Positions 47,201 to 59,090 of a stretch of 64,000 nt of DNA are shown here, one piece after another. A program made the translations under genes and the position numbers. Location: NCBI RefSeq assembly GCF_028554725.1, contig NC_071669.1, forward strand, positions 47,695,501 to 47,759,500, given 5' to 3'. Each line of letters opens with the position of its first letter. Position 1 is the first letter of the stretch. Under the pieces are notes generated by a model, which saw nothing but the letters and a program-made list of their open reading frames with translations, searched no databases and was not told the DNA's origin. The stretch comes from Zeugodacus cucurbitae (lineage: Eukaryota; Arthropoda; Insecta; Diptera; Tephritidae).

Positions 47201-48376
47201 ATAACTGTTGTTTTAAGCCAACGCTTTAGTTTTTGTTGGCCGCTAACATTGATTTCGCATTATGTTATTTAATTTCCCTTCCATTTATATTGTCACACTT
47301 CGGCTTTCGCCAAACGATGTGTAGAAATTTAAAAATTTCGCAAAAGTTTTTCAATTTCGTGCGACCGTTCTTAGTAAATTATCACTGTAATTTCCACTTG
47401 CCTACTTTGCGGCATTGCAACATGCTGTCGATACGCGGGTACACACCGTACGCGCTACTACTTCTAAGCTCGCACTGGCACACCCGCAACCAAGTCGCAT
47501 TAAGTGCGTCTTGGCAAGCGTGGAAGTAACGATTATAAGTTTCTGTGGCAAATTTCGAGGCCATTATGTGCAAAACTTTGGACGGCGCTGCGCCAATGCC
47601 TACTAGCCTACTATGAAACTGCGGCATAGCATCGAACCGAAGCCTTCTAAGCAGCCGCGCAGTGCATTTCTCGTACTCGCCGTCGTTTGACCGTTCGCCT
47701 GCATGCGTCGCGCAGCGTTCTCCGCGTAGCGCGCTGCAATTATACGCTCTTTATGCCTTCACATATTGCACGACGTTCGCTTGCCCCGCCCTTAACGTAT
47801 TCTTGAGGTAATCACATTGCTGCCCATCGCTGGGTGCCAAAAGAAATGGGTCGCGCGGCCCATTGCCAGCTGACGTCTTCGCCAACAAACTCAAGAAGAG
47901 CGCAAAAAGAAAAAAACAATAAAAGACTAAAACAAGAACAATCAAATGTGTGTGTGCGCTTGTAGGCGCAGTAAATTTATTTCCTCCGGGGTGTAGTCGC
48001 GCATACACAAAACAGCAGTGCAGCGAGGACAAAGCCGACGCAGACGACGTCCTTTCTATTCTACTTTAAATTATTTATTCGTATAAATTTCTCGTTTATT
48101 GCACAGACTGTGTGCTCGCAAATGTGCTCAGTCGCCGCTTTTGAGTGTGTGTCTGTATGTTTGTGTGTGTGTGTGGGCTTGGCTTAAGAATGTATGTTGG
48201 CTCGTAGTCACACATGTTGTTCTAACAAATTATATGCCTGAAAGTATGCTACGCATACCGACTGTATGCTGAAAACTCGAAGAAAGGAAAGCAAGTCGGA
48301 AATAGGCGAGTACAGGCGAAGGCGTCGCCTTGGGAGACGAAGCGATTTTTAAGATTTTTTCAGCTTTTCTTTGCAG
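47201..48376. other. GC- and CpG-rich island plus flank
   Basis: From about 47380 to 48060 the base composition is clearly GC-richer than its surroundings, with CGCGCAGCG, CCGCGTAGCGCGC and GGGTCGCGCGGCCC words. A TG repeat lies at 48161-48174. No TATA/initiator pair or splice pair was found inside. Unlike the other GC-rich patches it is not mainly microsatellite. It could be a promoter-type region or a foreign insert. The section 48286-48376 leads into the candidate acceptor at 48376. Confidence 0.4.
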
Positions 48377-48421
48377 ACATACATATGTCACTATAGGCTC
48401 CTGGTATACCCGGTAGAGAAG
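48377..48421 (+). other. Weak candidate 45-bp exon
   Basis: A strong acceptor (TTTTTTCAGCTTTTCTTTGCAG, given here as TTTTTTCAGC and TTTTCTTTGCAG; AG at 48375-48376) is followed after 45 bases by AAG|GTAGGT (donor 48422-48427). One frame is open: TYICHYRLLVYPVEK. The other two frames have stops. The length is a multiple of three. The peptide is not recognised and the first bases are low-complexity (CATACATATG). It is weaker than 21054. Confidence 0.2.
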
Positions 48422-48454
48422 GTAGGTTGGAGTTTATGAAGCATATTTTGATTT

Positions 48455-48613
48455 TGTAAGTATAACTAAGTATATAATGTTAAATTAAGATAAGTTAAAT
48501 TATTCTAAGTTATGTTTAGTTAAGTCCAGCTAAGTTATGTTAAGTTTTTCTAAGTTAAGTTAAGTTATGTTAAGTTAAGTTAGTTACATAATGTTAAATT
48601 AGGCATGTTAAAT
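48455..48613 (+). repeat. Degenerate AAGTT (TTAAG) pentamer repeat
   Basis: Words of the type AAGTTAAGTTATGTTAAG recur for about 160 bases with many changes. It is not the TTAGG telomere repeat. It begins about 35 bases after the candidate exon end. Confidence 0.65.
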
Positions 48614-51600
48614 ATAATTTTATGTATAGTACTCTTTAAGACGATTATCTTTGTGACTTTAAGTTGTCATTTCAAGAAAGACTTAATCATTAAGGTCGAA
48701 AAGCTTTCAGTTTCATCATTCTCAAAAATGTAAAGTAGTGTCTTTAAGCGATGCATACAAGTAAATGTCATAACTAAAGAATGCTCTCGACTGTCTTTAG
48801 CTGCGAAATTTCGCGAGTTAATGAAATCACATAAGTTGTGTAAATGAAAGCTCTCGTGCTCTCTATGAGCTTTCTCTCTTTTAAATGCTACAGTGTTCTG
48901 ATAAGTAAATTTCAGTGAAAGCTTTCCAGTAGAATTTAAAGCTAATGTGGTAGTATCTCATTTCATCCATATTATCTACTATAACTCTTATTTATTGGGA
49001 GAGAAGGCAGTAATTGCAAATCCATGATCATGAAAAGCCTATATAAACAAAAACTTGGATGAATAAAAGTTGTCCCTGCCTCTCTATCTTTCCCATCCCT
49101 CTCCCTCCCTCTTCTCCTTTAAAACCGAAATACACTTTAAGAGATGGAAAAGAGACTAAAATCGCTTGACCTGTCCTTTTAATTTTCACTTTCGTGCGCG
49201 CTCTCTCTCTCTCTTTATTCTGACTTTAAACTGCCTGAAAAAATTCTCAGAGAACTCTGTGAGAATCGTCATTGGGCCTAAAAGTTAAATTTAGTTAAAT
49301 TAAAGACTATCGCTTGATCTGAACAAAGCAAAGTTTTCACTTTACCAGAATAATCTCAATTTCCAATGTCTTAATATTCCAAATGGGCATGTTAGATATT
49401 TACATATAGACGTAAACCCTATAGAACCTTTGCGTTATCCTCTACAACTGCAGCCAGTACACAGGCAACTAAATATATACATACACATCCACGTAGATCT
49501 TCAAATGTGACACTATAAATATGCATATGAGTGCCGTTATTTATATTTGTACTCGTATTTAAACAAACGCACATAAGATTAAGAACTTTAAAGGAAGTAT
49601 GAGTAGAAAGAAAAGATGTCGGGCCGCGACGTCTGATCCTTCGCCCCGCTCATATAACAAATGAGTCAGTGCTGTGTGCTTGGCATGGAAATGACACGTT
49701 TTACAAATTTGCTCTCGCATATTTTTCTTGCACTTCGCTCCTCGGGTCTTATGCACTCCCCTCCACATGTAAGTTGTTCATTATTTTATTGTTGTTGCTG
49801 TTGTAAGTCTAAAACAAATGAACACCATAAATAATTACACACTAAACCTCATACGCGTGTCGTGCGCGTTATGACACCAATAACAGCAAAAACAATAACA
49901 GCGACACATGCAAATTGTTTAAGCTGCAATATTACTGGCCCAACAGCAACAATAACAATAAAGTGAGAAGTAGTTAGTATTAAAAGAAAAATTATGAAGA
50001 CACAGTACGCAGGCGGCGCACACAATGAAAATGGTGTAATTTCAATTAGTATGCAGTTATTAAAGGAATGTAATGATCATTAACATCAGTGCTTTATAGG
50101 TTAGGTTCTAATGAGGTACTGTTGAGTATGAGATGTGTTGCATGCTACCATCAATTGACGGTTTATTCTGTTACATCTGGAGAGTGAATGGTTACTATAG
50201 AAGGACTATAAGTGTCAGTTGAGATAGGATCGATAAAGCAATTTAATTAGCATTTTATAACAAATATTTCAAACACCTGCAATTGATTGGAACAAATCTA
50301 TTTCATATAAATAAATTACGAAAATATAATTTCCAACTCTTGACTTGTCAATTATTTTTAAAGTTTATAATTAGAAGTGCCGTATTTTATGTTTGTGATT
50401 TTCTTCTTTATTTCGGAACAACTCAAGCAGCAGTACGCATTGTATTAGACTGATCTAGTAACAAATAATTCTTATCTAAGTGCGCACGCTCCACTATCAA
50501 ATACCTGACAAACGATGAAGTGTTTTTAATAAACACAATTTTTGTTCACTACAATATTATGATATTGATGTTGATTTCATTTCTTTTGCACTTTTGATTA
50601 AAATTAAAATTTTGTTTGATGTTTAGCTGATAAAATATTTGAACGTGACTATTGCGATGACGAAGCAGGTAATACCGTGCCATTGTGATAAGAACATTGC
50701 AAATTTCGATGCTGAAATAAATTAGTGAGGTGTTCGAGAAAATTTCAGCTGGCTCCAGAGAATAGCAACATAATGTGATAAAAATGTGACGGATCAAATA
50801 TTTTATAAATTTTAAGTCAACTAAGCTAAGATTAAGTTAAAAATTTCATTAAATTTTAAGCATTTGATTTAATTGAGGAATCGATGGAACTATGAAGATT
50901 TTTTAATACGTTTGTATATTGGGCAAATATTTATGTATAATATTGATATAAAATATAACTTTCGTTTTAAATTGTGACAAAGCAAAGTGAACAGATTCAG
51001 TCAACGGAAATTTAATGTAATTTTTCTGCTTAATATATTTACATTAAACTAGTGAAGTAATCAGACAAGTAAAAGTCGTCTTGTCATTGGTTTTTTAAAT
51101 CATTCAATTAAATTAATTGAGTCAATTAGCAGTCACGTTCATCATATCGGATTAATGTACTATTACTAAATGACTAAATTAAAATATTGTTTTAAACGTC
51201 TATCAATTACAAATACTTATATTAAACAATTAAACATTCCATTTTAATTATTTTAAAAATTATGTCTGTTACTAAAGTTATATAGTTTCAAATTATATCT
51301 AAATTTCAGAGTAAAGTCCATTGTATGTCTATAAACTGTAATCGAACAGGTCGAACAGGTAGCCTGAGTTAATTAATGTGTTAATCGGCCTATAGTGTTT
51401 AAACATAGTCAAATTAGCTTAAACAATTAATACATAAGTACATAGATTTTTCAATTTCTTTCGTTTGACAATAATGATAGTTTGGTTTCCTAAAATCTAT
51501 TTTGATAATATTAAAATGTTCTAAAATATATGGATGAGTTTCTAAACAATATTTCAAAAAATAAATTTTTTAGCAATTAGTATTAATTGAACAATTAGTT

Positions 51601-52074
51601 AATTACTGTATTGTATGATAATTAGAAAATTTCCATTTGAGTACTTAATTAAATGTCTGATCATTTTCGGTGTTTCCAGACATGGCAGAAAACTATAAAA
51701 GAATAAAATAATGTCTTACCTGACTTGATCTAGTGTCTGAAATTTACTATTAATTTTTTGATTGCTTCAATATTATCGGGGAGGTTATACTTTAAACTGG
51801 GTTTAGTGTCAATGAAATGTATTCAATATTCAAAATTTCAAATATCTTAACTTAATTTTTGTAATAGAATTCACCAGATCAGAAACCAAAGCCATTCTGT
51901 TCGAACCAATGACAGCTCAAGATTATTTTCATCGACATATTTATTTAACTTGAAGGTTTTAAATTTAAGATTTTAATTTTTAACTCCTGCCGAACGGATA
52001 ATATATTTTATTCAAAGGCTCAAGGTTTACAGAGAAATAAATTTAGGAAATTAAACATTTTGCCGAACTCAAGG
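48614..52074. other. Non-coding AT-rich stretch with a CT-rich block
   Basis: A CT-rich block lies at 49079-49118 with a CTCTCT run at 49201-49214; such GAGA/CT repeats are typical binding sites of GAGA factor in flies. The section 50800-51700 is AT-rich with repeated AATTGAGT and CAATTAGT words, as in 22500-22930. No gene recognised. Confidence 0.4.
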
Positions 52075-52112
52075 TATAAATATCACACCTACAAAACGAT
52101 CACAGTTCAGTT
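52075..52112 (+). promoter_or_regulatory. Candidate core promoter, TATA plus initiator
   Basis: TATAAATA (52075-52082) is followed by TCAGTT (52107-52112), an insect initiator match with A at 52109. The distance from the first T to that A is 34 bases, slightly more than the usual 30-31. Downstream sequence up to 53209 has leader-like composition. A pair like this is expected by chance at low frequency. Confidence 0.4.
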
Positions 52113-52717
52113 TCGGTAAACCAATTGTTCAGCTGAATTGATTACCTCCACTTTTATACGTCGAGCGATAAAAACCAGAAATAAAAGTTAAGCGGCACAA
52201 CAAGTATATAATTAGTATCGCATACGAGTATACATTTTATTAACATTTTTATTTGTTTACATACATATAGTATAAGTATACGAGTCAACTCTTATAACAG
52301 CAATCATAAACAGAGCATTTCCAATCCACGAGTAAAGATCACAACAAAAAGTAGAATCTGAGAGAGTACTAAAAAGCATACAAACCAACTGATAAGCTCA
52401 GAGCAAGCAACTAACGAAGAGCACAAATGCATAGCGCCACCATCAACAACAGGTGTTTGAGCGCGCTGCGCTGGAATAGGGATTTGAGAGTATGCGAGCA
52501 GATATACACGACTAGCCGGTTTCTAATCGAGTTTCGTAATCTCTCCGCATGCAACCACGTAGCGCGCTATCGTACGGCTTTACGATATGAGATTTTTATT
52601 TGTTTTCAGTTTTTCTCGTCAAACACGACGCTCTCGCAAGCAATTCGTCAATAATTGGCCTCGTCTTGAACCGGCTGCACTTGACAAAGCTCAGCGATCA
52701 CACAACTCGGCTGGCAG

Positions 52718-52749
52718 TCAGTCTCGTGCAAGTGTTTCAAGTCGAACGC
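52718..52749 (+). promoter_or_regulatory. Candidate second core promoter, initiator plus MTE-like
   Basis: TCAGTC at 52718-52723 is an exact initiator match with A+1 at 52720. At +19 to +30 (52738-52749) the sequence CAAGTCGAACGC matches the Drosophila motif ten element consensus CSARCSSAACGS at 10 of 12 positions, but one base out of register (it should start at +18). No TATA box. TATA-less initiator plus MTE promoters are common in fly developmental genes. Confidence 0.35.
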
Positions 52750-53209
52750 TGATTAGTTGGCGCTTTAGTTTATTGTTGATTTGCGTTTCGTTTCGTGTTG
52801 TTGACGTTTGCGTGGTCTAATCGTCATAGTACGAATTGTGAAAGTAAAAGGCGGCATTTGAAGTTTTTTTTCTTTTTGCGGTTTTTATGAGCTTCTGCGG
52901 CAATTATTAGTGTTTAATCAATTTAAAATGTTTTAGTGCATTGACTTCACGTTAAAATTGTGGATAATAACAACGCTTGAGCGTTCGCTTTTGTTTAAAC
53001 ATATTTGTTTTTTTGTTACTAAAGTTTTTCTTTTGAATTTAAAAGCTTTTTGGAAAAAAGTTTAATCAGTTTCTGCTGAAAAAATATTTAGTCGTGTGTG
53101 ACGAACGTATGTCTGTAATCGCATATGTGAATTTGTGCAAAATTCTAAACAATTAAATGTTTTAATAAGAGAACTAAGTACATACCAACTTGTATACTCA
53201 TCCAGCAAT
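52720..53209 (+). other. Candidate untranslated first exon with GTAAGT donor
   Basis: From the second initiator to a GTAAGT donor (53210-53215, AAT|GTAAGT) is about 490 bases with many stops in all frames, consistent with a 5' untranslated exon. From the upstream initiator (52109) the exon would be about 1100 bases. No better donor was seen in between. The 75-residue frame at 52427-52654 has no domain and is not called a gene. The last exon base T is atypical, lowering confidence. The next exon would lie beyond the window or far downstream. Confidence 0.3.
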
Positions 53210-53215
53210 GTAAGT

Positions 53216-54102
53216 AAACGTGTTTATTGTTGTTTTGTGCGAATTAGCGAAGCTTCGTGCACAATTTTCATTGGAAATATCCGCTTCTCCGTAGAAAGAA
53301 CACAGTCGCTTATCCATTATATTGTGCAATAATTATAATAAATTCCAATTTTGCGGTTGTCTGTTGTTGTTGTCTCAATGACGTTGTTCTGTGGCTTGAC
53401 TTTCACGTGAATATTGAATACATCAGTTGTATACACCTGTACATATAACAACTGTGCATACAAACATATGGACAGCAGCTGAGTTGGCTGCTGTTCCACT
53501 TGTTTATAATGTTTATTTAATATTTATATATTTTATTAAAAAATGTTTAACAAAGATAATGGAATGTGATTGAAATCGAAAATTTACAGACTTTATTAAA
53601 AATATAATATTTTATATATGTATATATTTTAAACATTTTTTTACTACGCTTCAAATTTATACAGTGTTGGACTAAAGAGAAGCTTCGCTACATAGAGATT
53701 TCTGAGGTATTTTAACATAATTTTGTTTTTATTTTCGCTAGTCGGGCATCCCAAACAACCTCGTTTGCGTCGCCCACAAAGTCATATCATTATATTAAAT
53801 TTTTTTAAACCACAATAGCCGGCGATAAGACTTCTCTCTCTATCTTAATTGTTGACTACAGTATCGTATTAGATCTAACTATTAGTGTTGTTGTGCTTAT
53901 AGTAGGAATTATAATTTATCTTGAAGTAAATTTAGTTTGTTTTAAAACAGTGTCCCACTTAGAGCAACTGCTGGAAGACGGGAAATAGCCCTGCCTTCTA
54001 CATCTAAACATTTGAATATAGATACATCGAAACTGCTAAAGCTAAAGCAACTATACAATGGATATGAAATAATGTAAAAGTGTATGAAATCGGGTATTTC
54101 TG
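53216..54102. other. Non-coding, nothing recognised
   Basis: AT-rich sequence that would be intron if the donor at 53210 is real. No repeat family recognised. Confidence 0.4.
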
Positions 54103-54548
54103 TGATTGGCGTCGAAACCGTTTAGCCGGTTATAGCCGAATCAATTATAGCGCACAACTCCTCTCTTTCCCTCGCAGTCCGGCGCCACTTGGAGATCCCA
54201 AGTGTAACCAGGTTGCTCTCCACCTGGTCTCTCCAACGGAGTGGAGGCCTTCTCCTTCTTCGGTTCCCACCAGCGAGTACTGCATCGAACACTTTCAGAG
54301 CTGGATCACTTTCGTCCATTCGAACAACATGACCTAGCCATGACCTAGTTATTCGCTGAACTATGTCAATGCCATCGTATAAATCGTACAGCTCATCGTT
54401 CCATAGTCTGAGGTATTCGCCGTTGCCAATGTTCTGAGGATCATAAATCTTGCGCAAAATTTTCCTCTCGAAAGTTCCTAGTGTCGTCTCCTCTGATGTT
54501 GACATCGTCCACGCTTCTGCACCATAAATCAGGACGGGAATGATAAGT
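54103..54548 (-). pseudogene. RTE-like LINE 3' fragment
   Basis: The minus-strand frame 54586-54122 reads IPVLIYGAEAWTM, then FERKILRKIYDP, then LGHVVRMDESDPALKVFDAVL, RRPPLRWRDQVESNL and DSAITG. It aligns along its length with the C-terminal part of 28813-29526, with a small internal deletion around QRITRSWLGH. It is strongly 5'-truncated, keeping only about 140 codons. The 3' GAA tail is not seen, so the 3' end is also trimmed or mutated. Confidence 0.85.
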
Positions 54549-57500
54549 TGAAAACTATTAAGCAAGTAGATCAGATCGGTATGCAAATTGGATAATGAAA
54601 GTGGTCCAGTTCACTTTTAAGTAAAATGTTCTACCTCTGCAACTATTCTCATATTACAGTTTGACGAAACGAATATTGTAAATATATCCATTCACCTCAA
54701 CCTCATACCACAGAAGAGGTTGACTGATACCATATCTATGGCTGACCTTATATAGAAAATATCGAGTAGTTCATTGGATATCTCAAAGAAATTAAGTGAA
54801 CATCTTTTTCTGATAGGAGGTCTGATTAACGTTGACGTTGATATACCAGTTTCCATCTACCAAACATAAAGATTTTCTGTATATTGTTTTTATAATCTTT
54901 ATCTTAGAAATATAGCACTGTATTTTAATGTCAAAAGTGGATGGAGTCCCTCAATTGACTGTCTTAGCATCCATAAAACAAAATATTTTTATTATACATA
55001 ACTTGTTTTATAATAGTTTGAAAATGGTTAAAGACATTTTCGAGTTCCGATAGGCAACTTTTGGTTTGCTAGAGAGCGTATTTGCTCAAACTCATTTTCA
55101 TATAAAACCAATTCTTGTTTATCAGCACCAAGAACCGATCGTAAATTTTTCATAAAATTTTATTTGTATGCTCTTGTCATTATGCACGTCTAAGGTGTAA
55201 TCAAAATTTACGACTAACGAACAAACATTTGTCTATATAATCTGAATTTAACTAGCATACATGCAAATTATCTACATCGTGATCATTTTTGTCAGTGATA
55301 ATTATCTAATTGGTATTTATGTTGTTCTTACTGAAATATATAAACAAAAAAATCTCTATGTATATATATATATATAGATATAGATATGTACTAATAATAA
55401 TTATATATTTATAAGTAGATATATAAATATATATGGACTATGATGCGTTACTGAGTTCCTCTATCGGCAAGTGAAGAAACTTACAAATTGTAGATCAACT
55501 CAGAATGGCTGATGAAATTTATAAGGAGACTGAAATATAGCAATTGGAGATTTTAAGTGAAAACATGCGCACTTGCTACTCTAGATTAAAACCTTTGGAC
55601 TCCTTAAGAATCCCAAAGTAGTTTCATTATCTCAACAATTTTGTATATTCTGTCACTGAAATAATTATGGAAATCTGAAAATAATATGCTGATCTGCAAA
55701 CATATGTATACTATTGCTTCAGAAACCAGAAACGGATTGCAGATCAGTTTGTTTTTTTATTAAGAAATAGATAGTATAATTACAAGATAAGATTACTCAC
55801 TTCGCCTTATAATGATTGATTTACGAAAAACCAGAAATTCAGACAACATATAAAAATATCTTGCAGACATCTTCTGAAACATAAGTACTTACTATCACGT
55901 ATTTCAAGTGCTTAAAGATTATTATTTTTAAACTAATAAGTTCGAAGCTATTTATGACTGTTGAGTCTATTATAATTACTTTTGGGTTAAAGATATGAAG
56001 AGGGCTTGATAAGAAAAAAGTCGTCGTAATTGAACAAAAACCCAAATAAGTATTTTCGGATTTCCCTTAATTACTTGCGTTTGACTATGTAATTATCGTA
56101 CTCAAAGAGTTCTGATTTTCAGTACATCGCACAATGATTAACCTTAGAGATCGCGCCGTGTGTATTGGGATAAAATTTTTCGAGTACTTTGAACGAAGAA
56201 CTATTCTATTACCCCGGCAGTCTGGTCTGCAAAAATAACCACTGATCACTCTGAAATTCTTTGAATTCGACTTCATTCCCAAGACTTCTGGTAATCTCTT
56301 TCCTGCACCCATCTTTATAAGGGAAGTTTGGGCTGCGCATTCCCGCTGGAGTAACAGTGACCTATTTTATGGATTGTTAGAAAATCATTCAGAATATGAG
56401 AAAGAGTTTCGGTTCTCTCTATATAAAATTTAGTTTCAGGTTTTAATAATACTGAAAAGATTTCCAAACAGAGGTGGATGACATTAAGTAGTACATCCAC
56501 CACTTCGGAAGTCAACCGCCTTCAGGGAGACTGGGAACGAAGTTCTGCTTTTGGGTCACTAATGGATGGCTTTTGAGAGGTCTGGTCAACAGCCAGTAAT
56601 TACGTAATCAAAAGGGTCTTATGTTCCTGATTGAAGCGCAAGAGGTCCAGTGGTCTACTTGTACTATTTCTGGTTTTAAAAGCCTAATTGGTCACTAGCC
56701 AATCCTCTTAGCATTTTCTTTTTAATTGTCTCTGAAGCTGAAGTGGTAAATTATTTGGAACCGGAGTCAATCGCTTTAACAAATTTTAGAAGGCCTCAAG
56801 GTATCGTAAAGGGTTCAGTAGTTTTTGATATCGCAAATGACTTGTATATATCTGTCCAAGTATTATTAATCCATTTTAATTTCTAACCTAACATGAACCA
56901 CAAAAGTTTATTTGAAAATTATCAGATTAATAACTTTGAATTGAAATAGTATAATTTTCATAAAATCTCCACCTATAAACAATAAACTATATTCTATTTT
57001 ACATAATAATATATTCTGTATATGTGTATATGCAACAACTCCGACTGCAGTTCACCTTCCCTACGGCCACAGTCACTACTTTTCTTTCCAAACTCACCGC
57101 AAATATGCTAAAATATATGCATGTATATTGCGCAAGTACATTCTAAGCAGCCCATTATAGTCTCCCATAATATTGATATCGAAAAACCCAGAAACCGGTT
57201 CCACAATAATTATTCACCTCAATGCGGCTAACAAGTTTAGCGCGATTGATTTCTCTGCACTTGCAAGTACTCGCGTGGAAGTTCACTAACTTTTGTTACA
57301 GGTATGCGCAGAAACAACAAAAGACAACAAAAAATGTTGAAACATTTTGATTCGGTTTTCGAACTTGGTAAATTTCTAAGGCAATGCATGACCGACTGAC
57401 ATTTGTTCACTGACTTTGTGGATTAAATGCCTATGGGCATCCAAAACTCGTAAAAATTTGCATTGCAAAACATTTGAACAGACAGACAGACAATAAAATT

Positions 57501-58299
57501 GTCTGAGATTTTCAAAAATAAAAAAAAAAAATATTAAATTAAATCAAGTTAGGAAGCATTGACTTTTGTAATTAATTGTTTTGAGGAAAATTTTGATTTA
57601 AATTTTTTTTTAATTAGAGTACAGACATAAGTTAATGAAACAGAAAACAAGTAATGTAGGGCTAATTATGGGTTAGAAACTAGCAATTTATCTGTTACAA
57701 GAATTATTATTATTAGAATAATAGAGTTTGAATTTGTCTAAATACTTTCTAGAATGATATACAAGGAACTTCAGTCTTCGGAAAGTAAGAAGAACTTCAT
57801 TACTTTAAACTTCTTTGAATAAATACAACTGTTCTTTAATCAGGCCGAGGTATGTCTGCATTTTAATTTCTGTATGACACACATTGGTAATCAAACATAG
57901 TACAAACACTCACATTTGATAGAGACTTCCAGTACTCAGTGGCCTTTATTGATTAGCTGTACACAGTTTATATGTTTCTTCCGCTTCTTAAACAGCGTCA
58001 CTGTTCTCTTATCTCTTAAACACGTGTTTTATGCATTGCATACTTAAAGGTTTCTGTATATATGTATATCAGTAGGTATATATGCTAGTACCATGCATGG
58101 AATCAATGATAACATCATCCAAGAATTTAAAGGCAAATTTTTACAAGTCGTATACTGTATATACTCGTATACTGAATATGTCTATCTTAATGAACTAAAC
58201 AACTGAAGCATTTTCTAATTTTTAATAGTTGTATGCATTTCTTAAATATATGATGAATGTTTGAATTATTATTTGGAGCGCTGAAAAATTATTCCTGTG
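54549..58299. other. Non-coding AT-rich stretch
   Basis: A TA run lies at 55360-55376. The minus-strand frames at 56085-56312 and 56315-56515 are uncharacterised and carry no recognised motif. A recursive splice candidate at 57301/57302 is listed separately. No mobile element was recognised. Confidence 0.4.
57282..57307 (+). other. Candidate recursive splice site
   Basis: TTCACTAAC (branch-point match) and TTTTGTTACAG are directly followed by GTATGC, an acceptor joined to a donor with no exon between (CAG|GTATG). This is the pattern of recursive splice points in long fly introns, although the usual donor half is GTAAGT. The branch is close to the AG. Confidence 0.2.
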
Positions 58300-59090
58300 A
58301 AAGTACATTCGATGCCATTATGTATGGAACTTGAATTCTTTTGAAGAAGTCCTGACGCTGAACGAAATTTTTCGACGAATTTCAAGCATAAATCGACCGA
58401 TACTGCTGCAATTTCATGTGTGATATTCATTCATCAATCGTCGCTGGCATGTTGGCATAGACCATAGATTTGACGTAGTCCCACAGAAAATAGTCTAACG
58501 GCGTCAAATCGCACGACCAAGGTCTCCAATTGACTGTGTCATTTCGTGAGATAACACGTTTTGGTTTTTAATAAATCGATTGTGACATTCGCTGTGTGGC
58601 TTTTGGCGCCACATATTATCGAAGTCCATATCATCCAATTCAGGCCAAAAATATTCGGTTATCATTGAGCGGTAGCGATTCCCACACACAGTAACGTGCC
58701 TTGATCATCACGGAAGAAGTACGGCACAATGACGCCACCGGCCCTATAACCGCACCAAACCGTAAATTTTTCGAGATGAAATGGTGACTCATGTAGCACG
58801 TGTGTATTGCTGCCTGACCAATAACCCATATTTTACTTATTGACGAAGCCATTCAGCCAGAAAAGTGCCTCATACACACACTACGTAAAACGTAGCACTT
58901 TTAAAGTTGAGCCCTCTCACTCCGAATTTCGGTAGTAAATTTTAATAATTTCGACTCGTTGTTGGATCGTATATCTTTCCAAGATGAAAAGACAAACCTT
59001 ACTGAAGAGATATGTCAAAAGAGCGAGAAAAAATATGGCGTCGTATGTTGTCCCTATCGGTCTATATTTGTAGCTTCCTTTTTGAAAACT
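58300..59090 (-). pseudogene. IS630/Tc1-mariner superfamily transposase relic
   Basis: On the minus strand the right part reads RYTIQQRVEIIKIYYRNSE, a helix-turn-helix start, with the initial ATG changed. After a large deletion come THVLHESPFHLEKFTVWCGY, then VIVPYFFRDDQGT, then FWPELDDMDFDNMW, then a gap of about 14 bases that removes the second catalytic motif (normally QQDGAT). Next come SCDLTPLDYFLWDYVKSMVYANMPATID (written here as SCDLTPLDYFLW and YVKSMVYANMPATID; third acidic residue at codon 58493-58495) and a frameshifted C-terminal end. Missing middle, missing catalytic Asp and several frameshifts make it dead. It is a different family from the two mariners. Element ends are not defined. 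Confidence 0.75.

Noticed and set aside
52427..52654. 75-residue frame downstream of the candidate promoter as a protein.
   Set aside because: No recognisable domain, and its start context and composition are ordinary for an untranslated leader.
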